Of a DNA stretch of 64,000 nt, positions 26,691-33,731 are shown one piece after another. Source of the DNA: an uncultured Flavobacteriaceae bacterium (GTDB lineage Bacteria > Bacteroidota > Bacteroidia > Flavobacteriales > Flavobacteriaceae); NCBI GenBank assembly GCA_947494715.1, contig CANLWG010000016.1, forward strand, positions 1-64,000. Direction: 5' to 3'. The notes beneath the pieces were generated by a model, which saw only the letters and a program-made list of their open reading frames with translations, did no database searches and was not told the DNA's origin. Made by a program: the position numbers and the translations under genes. The stretch's first letter is position 1, and every line of letters starts with the position of its first letter.

Positions 26691-27158
26691 ATGATAGATA
26701 TGGCAATTTTTACAACGACGGTAACAGGATTGGGCGACATGGGAATGTCCTTGAGCATTGCCGCGATAGGGTCTGCAATAGGGACCGGAATAGCAGGTAT
26801 GGCCGCTATTGGGGCTTGGAAGAAAATGATAACCAGTGGACAAAAGGCGGCTACTGCCCTGCTTATTTTTGTAGGTGCCCCACTTTCCCAGGTTATCTAT
26901 GGCATGATTCTCAAAAATGCGATCGCCGATGCCAACCTGGCACCCGACTCCTACCTCTGGCAAATCATTATTGGTCTGGTTGCAGGGGCGGCCATGGCCG
27001 GTTCGGCTATATTCCAGGGAAAGACAGGGGCACGGGCCTGTGATGCCATTGCATCGGGAGCCAATGATACGGCAAAATACATCATGATTATCGGTATTGT
27101 GGAAACAGTGGCACTTTTCGTGATGATATTTACCATGACCGGATTGCCAACAGCGTAA
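26691..27158 (+). CDS. atpK: V/A-type ATPase rotor ring subunit K, predicted sodium-binding
   Basis: The 155-residue proteolipid has four membrane helices (two hairpins), as in Enterococcus hirae NtpK, with one ion-binding glutamate, Glu138 in IVETVALF. Aligned by motif, Ser66-Gln67 in APLSQVIYG correspond to Thr64-Gln65 of NtpK, Gln109 in IFQGK to Gln110, and Glu138 to Glu139. These residues coordinate sodium in the E. hirae ring, so a sodium-translocating ring is predicted. Leu61 of NtpK, a backbone ligand, is replaced by Ala. The gene ends the ATPase operon. Proton use cannot be excluded from sequence alone. Confidence 0.92.
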   Translation: MIDMAIFTTTVTGLGDMGMSLSIAAIGSAIGTGIAGMAAIGAWKKMITSGQKAATALLIFVGAPLSQVIYGMILKNAIADANLAPDSYLWQIIIGLVAGAAMAGSAIFQGKTGARACDAIASGANDTAKYIMIIGIVETVALFVMIFTMTGLPTA

Positions 27159-27202
27159 TCCAGGCAAGCAAATATTTTATCCATTCAGATTTTTAATGCC
27201 TA

Positions 27203-27255
27203 TATGGTATAATGTCATGTTTTATCTAGCCCATACCCCTTAGATTTATACCATA
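27203..27255. repeat. 10-bp inverted repeat upstream of the response regulator gene
   Basis: TATGGTATAA at 27203-27212 is repeated in exact inverse as TTATACCATA at 27246-27255. The centres are 43 bp apart, about four helical turns. The pair lies between the ATPase operon and the response regulator gene and could be an operator, possibly for autoregulation, or the base of a long-looped hairpin. Confidence 0.4.
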
Positions 27256-27282
27256 GGATCTATTTGCCTAAAGCCTTCCACT

Positions 27283-27963
27283 ATGAAGATATTGGTTATC
27301 GAAGACAATATTGAACTTCTGAATGACATCAAAAACTTTTTGGAGGTGGAAGGGAATATTTGTGAAATCGCCCCTACGTACAAATGGGCTTATAGCAAGG
27401 TAGGTTATTTCCCGTATGACATTTTGGTGGTCGATATTGGGCTACCTGATGGCAATGGACTTGATATCATCAAGGAGGTGAAGAAAGAAAATATTGATGC
27501 GGGTATCATCATTATTTCGGCTAGGAACGCGGTCGGGGATAAAATACATGGATTGGAAATAGGTGCGGACGATTATTTGACCAAACCTTTTTACCTGGCC
27601 GAGCTAAACGCTAGGATAAAGGCTTTATATCGAAGAAAAGTGTACAATGGAAGTAAGGAAATCCTTTTTAACGAAATCAAGATCAAGCCAGACAGTCATG
27701 AAGTCTTTGTAAACGACCACCTTTTGAGCCTCACCAAAAAGGAATTTGACATTGTTCACTTTTTTGTGGTGAATCGGCATAGACTCCTGACCAAGGAGGC
27801 TATAGCGGAACACCTTTGGGGCGACCACATTGAAATGGCCGATTCCTTTAATTTCATCTATACGCATTTAGCCAATTTGAGGAAAAAAATTGCCGAATCG
27901 GGAGGGAAAGACTATATTAAGTCCATCTATAGTGTAGGATACAAATTCACCGATCGCGAATGA
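27283..27963 (+). CDS. OmpR-family response regulator
   Basis: This 226-residue regulator has a receiver domain (about 1-115) with the acidic pair Glu7-Asp8, phospho-acceptor Asp51 in VVDIGLPDG, and Lys101 in LTKPF. An OmpR/PhoB winged-helix domain follows (about 125-226: LTKKEFDIVHFFVVNRHRLL, then YTHLANLRKKI and SIYSVGYKF). It overlaps its kinase gene by 4 bp, so the two form a pair. It lies 124 bp behind the V-ATPase K gene in the same direction. Regulation of the ATPase by this system is a reasonable but untested guess. Confidence 0.95.
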   Translation: MKILVIEDNIELLNDIKNFLEVEGNICEIAPTYKWAYSKVGYFPYDILVVDIGLPDGNGLDIIKEVKKENIDAGIIIISARNAVGDKIHGLEIGADDYLTKPFYLAELNARIKALYRRKVYNGSKEILFNEIKIKPDSHEVFVNDHLLSLTKKEFDIVHFFVVNRHRLLTKEAIAEHLWGDHIEMADSFNFIYTHLANLRKKIAESGGKDYIKSIYSVGYKFTDRE

Positions 27964-29207
27964 ACTTAGTTAGGAAGACCAACACATACTACCTTATATT
28001 TCTGGCTTTCCTCCTCCCAATCATGGTCGGTATAGATTACTACCTCATCCAACGCTTAGTCAATAGTGAAGTTGAGGAAATATTACTCCATGAAAGTGAA
28101 CGGATTAATTTTCACCTCGCTACGGAAGGGACGTTTCCCGCTTCCAACTATTTGTTCGAGACTACTCCCGTTAGTGAGGACATCGTACTTCCCGACAAGT
28201 TTAGGGATACCTTGCTCTACGAAGCCTATGCCGACAAACGCATCCCTTATCGCACATATGAGTTCACCGCACAAGTTAATGCGCAAAAAGTACAAGTTTT
28301 ACTAAAACATGTCCTTTTGGAAATCAATGAATTGATCCTATTGCTTTTTGCGACCACAACATTGGTTTTATTGGTTTTGGTAACGGGATTGTTTTTCATC
28401 AACCAAAAAATATATCGTTGGGCCTGGAATCCATTTTTCAAAAACCTTTCAAAACTTAACAATTACGATGTTGCCCAAAAAAATCCTATTCATCTGGAAC
28501 CCTCCAATATTCGGGAATTCGAGGAACTCAACAAGGTAGTCACATCCCTGATAGATCAGGCGAAAAAAGATTTTCAAAATCTAAAGGAATTCAACCAGAA
28601 CATATCACACGAAATACAGACTCCTTTAGCCATTATCCGCAACAAAATGGTATTGCTCCTGGAAAGCCAAAACCTTGATCCAAAAGAACTGCAATGGGTG
28701 CAAGCCGTTTATCAAGAAACCAATAAACTATCAAAAATTGAGAAGTCCTTGACTTTGATTTCTAGGATAGAGAATCAGGAATTTAAACGGTTGGACAGTG
28801 TTGATGTTCGCATCCTAATAGAGAACATCATGAACAACATGGTAGAAATGATCACGTTTAAAAAACTTAAAGTAAAAATCAACCTGAGTCCCGTTAAAAT
28901 AAAATGTGATCTTGTTTTAGCGGACATCCTCTTTACCAACCTGATTAAAAATGCGGTACAACACAATCATGAAGGGGGATCTATAGAAATGCTTCTGAGC
29001 GAGGAGAAATTTGAGATTATCAACACCGGGGATGAATCGCTAATAGAAACCGCACAATTGTTCAATCGTTTTCAAAAGGGAAATTCATCAAAGGAGTCCC
29101 TGGGCCTGGGCTTGGCCATAAACCAAAGAATATGTGAGCTTTACGGGTTTCGTTTGGATTATGATCGCCATGGGCAAATGCACACTTTTTCTTTGTTTTT
29201 TCAATAG
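27960..29207 (+). CDS. Sensor histidine kinase
   Basis: The 415-residue partner kinase has two membrane helices (about 8-30 and 124-147) around a small periplasmic sensor of about 90 residues. A linker, a HisKA dimerisation domain with His217 in NISHEIQTPLA, and a HATPase domain follow. The N box NLIKNAVQHNHEGG and the G box LGLGLAINQRI are intact. The sensor shows no recognised ligand-binding family. The start overlaps the regulator stop (ATGA). The signal may relate to the ion gradient or envelope, given the ATPase next door (inference). Confidence 0.94.
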   Translation: MNLVRKTNTYYLIFLAFLLPIMVGIDYYLIQRLVNSEVEEILLHESERINFHLATEGTFPASNYLFETTPVSEDIVLPDKFRDTLLYEAYADKRIPYRTYEFTAQVNAQKVQVLLKHVLLEINELILLLFATTTLVLLVLVTGLFFINQKIYRWAWNPFFKNLSKLNNYDVAQKNPIHLEPSNIREFEELNKVVTSLIDQAKKDFQNLKEFNQNISHEIQTPLAIIRNKMVLLLESQNLDPKELQWVQAVYQETNKLSKIEKSLTLISRIENQEFKRLDSVDVRILIENIMNNMVEMITFKKLKVKINLSPVKIKCDLVLADILFTNLIKNAVQHNHEGGSIEMLLSEEKFEIINTGDESLIETAQLFNRFQKGNSSKESLGLGLAINQRICELYGFRLDYDRHGQMHTFSLFFQ

Positions 29208-29486
29208 TCAATGTCCTTTTAAGTAACTGCTCTCAAAGGAGTATTCCCAATTGCAAAGTTAATCGGCTGTTCGAATGGTATTGTTAAGAGTAACTTATTA
29301 TCCCCGCCATATAAAATCCATTGTGAAATAATTTTAGGGGCCAGAATAAAATCATTCGTCCTGATAAATTAACTTTACCGCTCATTAATAGTTCCAATTG
29401 GACATGTTCGCTAACTCTCCAGACGTGTACCCGTTTAATTTGGAACCAATTACACCCAATATTGTATTACACTTCATAAACATCAG

Positions 29487-30008
29487 ATGAGCAAAAGAAA
29501 AATTATATTGAATTTATGTACAAGCCTCGATTCCTTTATTGAAGGGGAAAATGGTGAAATTGATTGGTGTTTAACGGATCAGGATTATTCAATGACGGCT
29601 TTTTTGAATCGGATCGATACCATTTTTTTTGGACGAAAAAGTTATGAGCAATTGGTTAGCGAAATGCCCAATGCGTTTTCTGACAAGAAGAAAGTGGTGT
29701 TTTCAAAAACATTAAAAAATACAGATGCCCATTCAAGAGTTATAAACGGGAATATTGAAAATGAAGTACAGGATCTACTCAATGCCCCAGGGAAGGATAT
29801 TTGGCTTTTTGGGGGAGCGAACCTAACTACGACCATGATAAACCTGAACCTTGTGGATGAACTGATGATTTCTGTACATCCCTTAATTCTAGGAAAGGGA
29901 AAACCTTTGTTCAACGCTATTGAAGGGAGGAAAAAGCTTAGACTAACGGATACGAAGACTTTTTCCACCGGATTGGTTCAATTGTATTATACGGTAGAAA
30001 AGGAATAG
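29487..30008 (+). CDS. Dihydrofolate reductase family protein (RibD C-terminal domain-like)
   Basis: The 173-residue soluble protein shows the RibD_C/dihydrofolate-reductase-like fold. It opens with KIILNLCTSLDSFIEGENGE, then has FFGRKSYEQL, DIWLFGGANLTTTMINLNLV and HPLILGKGKPLF, the NADPH-binding and active-site landmarks of YyaP/YwjB-type proteins. These are of unproved activity, and the true FolA of the organism is presumably elsewhere. The gene is monocistronic and converges with ctlX across 108 bp. Confidence 0.85.
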   Translation: MSKRKIILNLCTSLDSFIEGENGEIDWCLTDQDYSMTAFLNRIDTIFFGRKSYEQLVSEMPNAFSDKKKVVFSKTLKNTDAHSRVINGNIENEVQDLLNAPGKDIWLFGGANLTTTMINLNLVDELMISVHPLILGKGKPLFNAIEGRKKLRLTDTKTFSTGLVQLYYTVEKE

Positions 30009-30116
30009 TATGCATATTAATTCGGTTATGGTTTCCTACTTTAGGGGAATTCAATTGGTTACCGTAGAATATAATGTCACTACCTGAAGGAAAGTCTCAT
30101 CACGCTCCGTACTAAA

Positions 30117-31049
30117 CTAAGCCTTTGGCAAAAACACCTCCGCCATCATACAGCGGGCACTTCCGCCCCCACATGTCTCAATAGTATCCAATGGACTATG
30201 AATAATGTCACAATGTGCTTGGATAGCCTCAATTTGATCTGGTCTCAAGCTCTTAAAGGCTGCCGAGCTCATTACCATGAAGCGTTGGTCGTTCGCTCCG
30301 ATGACCTGCAACATATTACCCGCAAAATGGTGCATTTGTACTTCTGTAATAGCAATAATCTCCTTGCCATCATTTTTTAGATGCCCCACTACATCTTTGC
30401 GTTCTCTTTTATCATCAATGGCATCTAGGCAAATCACGGCAAAATCTTCGGCCATGGCCATCATTACATTGGTATGATAAATGGGAAGGCGTTCCCCATT
30501 TACAGTCTGGTTGGCCGTAAAAATGACCGGAAAGCAATCAAAATCCCCACAGAACTCTATGAACAATTCCTCATGCGCGCGCTCGGATAAAGCGCAATAA
30601 GCCTTTTGATGGACCCTATCCTTTAGAATACTACCTGTACCTTCCAAGAACAGCCCCTTCTCTTCTGCTGAGGTGTAGTCCAGGATATTGTCAATTCTAA
30701 ATCCGTTTTCTTCAAGAATATCAAAAATATCCTCACGACGTTCTTTTCTTCGGTTTTCCGCAAACATTGGATAAATTGCGACGGTGCCATTAGCATGAAA
30801 GGACACCCAATTATTGGGAAAGATGGAATCTGGAGTATCCGGTTCCTTGGTATCCTCTATCACAATAACCTCTATGCCGTTATCTCTTAAAACTGCAACA
30901 AAAGCATCAAATTCCTGCTGTGCCTTACGATTGATTTCGGTGTTATTGATTTCAAGTTCTTCTTGAAAATAGTTGTTGACCGCCGTTTGTTCGTTCATAC
31001 GAAAGCCCACTGGCCGAATCATCAAAATAGTGTTCGTTATCTGCTTCAT
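30117..31049 (-). CDS. ctlX: Citrulline hydrolase-like protein CtlX (pentein/amidinotransferase fold)
   Basis: The 310-residue enzyme belongs to the arginine deiminase/amidinotransferase (pentein) superfamily and matches the CtlX subgroup. MIRPVGFRMNEQTAVNNYFQ at the start, FPNNWVSFHANG (about 73-84), IYHTNVMMAM with the catalytic His, and the C-terminal CGGGSARCMMAEVF with the nucleophilic Cys are all present. CtlX of Francisella cleaves citrulline to ornithine, CO2 and ammonia. Bacteroidota copies are numerous and largely untested. A second pentein enzyme lies at 39190-40104. The gene stands alone and diverges from the ACT-domain gene. Confidence 0.88.
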   Translation of the reverse strand: MKQITNTILMIRPVGFRMNEQTAVNNYFQEELEINNTEINRKAQQEFDAFVAVLRDNGIEVIVIEDTKEPDTPDSIFPNNWVSFHANGTVAIYPMFAENRRKERREDIFDILEENGFRIDNILDYTSAEEKGLFLEGTGSILKDRVHQKAYCALSERAHEELFIEFCGDFDCFPVIFTANQTVNGERLPIYHTNVMMAMAEDFAVICLDAIDDKRERKDVVGHLKNDGKEIIAITEVQMHHFAGNMLQVIGANDQRFMVMSSAAFKSLRPDQIEAIQAHCDIIHSPLDTIETCGGGSARCMMAEVFLPKA

Positions 31050-31203
31050 AGTTCATATACCGGATACTCATGTAATATCTGTATCACATAAACCCAAGAG
31101 GCTAAATTATGACTTTTATTAGGGTCATTCACCCTATTTCATCAAAAAAAAACAACCTTTGCAGACAAAGATTCAAGACCTTTTTCTTTGTAAAATCAAT
31201 ACG

Positions 31204-31617
31204 ATGGCCGGAGAAACCCGTTTAAAAAAACTAATCGATGAAATGGACCCCAGACTTAACCCTGGGGAGTATGTGTTTTCCTCCGCCAATACCACCAATG
31301 GTATAGACCGAGCGGATATTTTATGTGAATTCAAGGAGCAGGAGGGGATTACCCTTATCCTGGAGCGTAATAAGGCCGATGCCTATGGGCTCCCCTATGA
31401 GTTTATTGCAGCTTGGATAACCCTTAGCGTGCATTCCGCTTTGGAAGCCAAAGGGCTTACGGCAAAGGTAGCCACAGCTTTGGCTAGACAAGGTATTAGC
31501 TGTAACGTAGTAGCGGGATACTACCACGATCATCTCTTTGTGCCCTACCAGGAAGGAAATAAAGCTGTTGAAGTTTTGAGAGCCTTGTCCACGGATGAAT
31601 CCATTGGGAATCTTTAA
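31204..31617 (+). CDS. ACT-domain protein (ACT_3 type)
   Basis: The protein has 137 residues from MAGETRLKKL. The frame extends to an upstream TTG at 31159, but this ATG gives the usual family start. ACT_3/ACT_7-like proteins have two ACT folds; here they include LNPGEYVFSS, AAWITLSVHSALEAKGLTAK and GISCNVVAGYYHDHLFVP. They bind small molecules such as amino acids and often accompany amino-acid metabolism. The divergent neighbour is ctlX, which would fit a citrulline/arginine link, but this is inference. Its stop codon overlaps the stop of the converging outer-membrane protein gene by 4 bases. Confidence 0.82.
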   Translation: MAGETRLKKLIDEMDPRLNPGEYVFSSANTTNGIDRADILCEFKEQEGITLILERNKADAYGLPYEFIAAWITLSVHSALEAKGLTAKVATALARQGISCNVVAGYYHDHLFVPYQEGNKAVEVLRALSTDESIGNL

Positions 31618-32828
31618 AAATATTTGGAAATAGCAATACGGAGAAAACTATCATCTTGAAAATTCGATAGGATCAACTCATTTTCATCGATTGTGCTAAA
31701 AATCCGTGCCTCCGCTTCCACGGTCCACGTGCTTCCAAAACGTCGGGACGCCTCTAGACTAAAAATTTTACTGCTAGATTCCAAATCCGCAATACCGCCT
31801 ATTAAAATGGAAGTATCCGCGTTGTCATTGAATGCAATACGGCTACCAAAGAATACATCGTTCTGAAGAGCGGTCAAGGCCAGTTCATCCCTTTCGTCAT
31901 ACAAGTACTCCCCTAATATGCCTATATCCAAGCCATTCCCATCTATGTTGCTAAATGTATATTCCAGTCCTGCTGCCAGTGCGAAAAAATCTTGGGCTTC
32001 GGCATGGCGATAAATAGATTCCAATTTCCAAAGAAAAGCGTCATGCGTGGCCTGAAGCTCCAATCCGCTCTGATGTATTACGGGATAAAAGGAATTGATG
32101 GCTCCAGATGGTTCGAACAAAAAAAGTGGTTCCCTACCGTTACCGTAAAAATGTGAAAGTCCAATATCAAAAATTCCAAAATAGTGTTTCCATCGGACGG
32201 CAAGATCCTGCCGCCATTGCTCGGCCCCACTCTCGTAACCTAAATCGTCTTGATTTATGACGGTTCCAAAACGTAATCTGCCTTCTTCCCCAGCAAAAGT
32301 ACGCTTACGATGGTAAGGCAGATAAAAGAAATCGAATGTCCCGAAAGAGTCTGTAATCCAACTGAATTGCACCATGGGCTGCCCTAGTTTTTCCTCCCCA
32401 TCAAAGGTCTCCACCGCATCGGTCTGATTGATGACGTCTACCAAATGATTGCTCTCAATAACCCCCCAGTACACTTTTTTCAATCCTACGCTCAATTCCC
32501 AATTGCCTTTTGCTTTTTGGTAATAAAGTTCCCGGATATCCCAATGGGTACGCTCATCATCACGATCAAGCCTAAAGAAACCTTTGGCATTGATACTTTC
32601 ATACCCTTTGTTCCAGGAGGCGGAATACTCCGGTCGGAAGGCCAAGGAAGGATAGTGCGTTTCCTGCCCCTCAAACTGGCCTGGGTCAAAAAAATAGCGA
32701 TACTCTGTTTCTATTTCCAATTCAAGGTCATGTTCCACTTTTTTTTTGGAATCATCGTTTTGGGCAAACCCATATGTAAATCCTATAAGGCAAAGAATGC
32801 CCAATACCTTCCTGTTATTCATCAGCAA
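31614..32828 (-). CDS. Outer-membrane beta-barrel protein of the RND export operon (DUF1302-like)
   Basis: The 404-residue protein has a signal peptide (about 1-22) and a beta-rich body with many amphipathic strands (WELSVGLKKVYWGVIESNHL; FGTFDFFYLPYHRKRTF) and ends in RIAISKYF, whose final aromatic residue is the usual barrel-assembly signal. It resembles porin-like DUF1302 proteins that occur beside MMPL/RND pumps and LolA-like proteins. It is the last gene of the minus-strand unit TetR-target operon MMPL, LolA-like, barrel. Together they may move a lipid or hydrophobic compound across the envelope. Confidence 0.75.
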   Translation of the reverse strand: MLMNNRKVLGILCLIGFTYGFAQNDDSKKKVEHDLELEIETEYRYFFDPGQFEGQETHYPSLAFRPEYSASWNKGYESINAKGFFRLDRDDERTHWDIRELYYQKAKGNWELSVGLKKVYWGVIESNHLVDVINQTDAVETFDGEEKLGQPMVQFSWITDSFGTFDFFYLPYHRKRTFAGEEGRLRFGTVINQDDLGYESGAEQWRQDLAVRWKHYFGIFDIGLSHFYGNGREPLFLFEPSGAINSFYPVIHQSGLELQATHDAFLWKLESIYRHAEAQDFFALAAGLEYTFSNIDGNGLDIGILGEYLYDERDELALTALQNDVFFGSRIAFNDNADTSILIGGIADLESSSKIFSLEASRRFGSTWTVEAEARIFSTIDENELILSNFQDDSFLRIAISKYF

Positions 32829-32928
32829 ATATTGTAGAAGGCCAGGCCGAAAATCATAATACCATTCATCATTTCCGATGGAACGAAAACCATATCGATC
32901 AACATCATTTCAGCCTGCCTTGCCAAAT

Positions 32929-33702
32929 TTATTTTCCTGCCCGTTGTAAGGCCACTTGAGAAAAGTCATCCTCGGAAAAAGCGACCCCAAAATCGTAATC
33001 ACTAAACTTCAACAAGGTTTCTTTGTTGCTTTGATGGTTTACCATATTAAAGGTAGCGGCACGCCAAAACTTGTTTTTGTACAGTTTATAGTCACTATAG
33101 GTCAGGGTCTTTAATAGGGCATTTTTCCTATCATAAAATTCTACCTTTTCAATGCGATACCCTTTATCCTTATTATAAGTAACTATACGACGAGTATAGC
33201 CCGATTTGGGATCTACGGGATCCTGTTCCACCAACAGCAAATTCCCTTTTGCCTCCAAAAATTTATAGGTGTATTTCTCCACTTCCTGGGAGGAAAGGTC
33301 CTCATAGGCAAATTCACTTCCCACAAAAGGGCCGGATTTGTTATTGGATGAAATTCGCTTTACCCTTTTAATGGAAGGCAAATACAACCATTGATCGTCG
33401 GAACCCACTTTATGGGTATAGGTCAAGGTAGCGGTTCCTTTAACATCCTTTGGGCTACCGAATGCGATAAGCGACTTGTCGCCATCTTCTGTTAATTCCA
33501 AAGTTCGGGTGGTCATGGTCCGCTCACTGGTCTGTCCGTTTTTGTTTTTCAAGACCATTTTAAGCTCCACCGAAGAACTTCCAAACCCTTCATCGGCCAG
33601 TTCTGCAGCTTTGGCTATTTCCAATCCACGTTCCTCAGGTGTTTGGGCCAAGGCCAAACTTATTACGGAAAATGCAGCTACGGTTAAAATCGATTTTTTC
33701 AT
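32929..33702 (-). CDS. Outer-membrane lipoprotein-sorting-type protein (LolA-like)
   Basis: The 257-residue periplasmic protein has a signal peptide (about 1-20, ending LALAQ) and a LolA-like half-barrel domain. Signature stretches include GTATLTYTHKVGSDDQWLYL, PSIKRVKRISSNNKSGPFVG and the C-terminal FWRAATFNMVNHQSNKETLL. Such proteins, distinct from the housekeeping LolA, are encoded with MMPL/RND transporters, and are thought to carry lipid or hydrophobic ligands through the periplasm. The gene starts 29 bp after the pump gene, supporting a shared transcript. Confidence 0.87.
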   Translation of the reverse strand: MKKSILTVAAFSVISLALAQTPEERGLEIAKAAELADEGFGSSSVELKMVLKNKNGQTSERTMTTRTLELTEDGDKSLIAFGSPKDVKGTATLTYTHKVGSDDQWLYLPSIKRVKRISSNNKSGPFVGSEFAYEDLSSQEVEKYTYKFLEAKGNLLLVEQDPVDPKSGYTRRIVTYNKDKGYRIEKVEFYDRKNALLKTLTYSDYKLYKNKFWRAATFNMVNHQSNKETLLKFSDYDFGVAFSEDDFSQVALQRAGK

Positions 33703-33731
33703 TTTTGTATGATTTATGTTTAAAGTGAATA

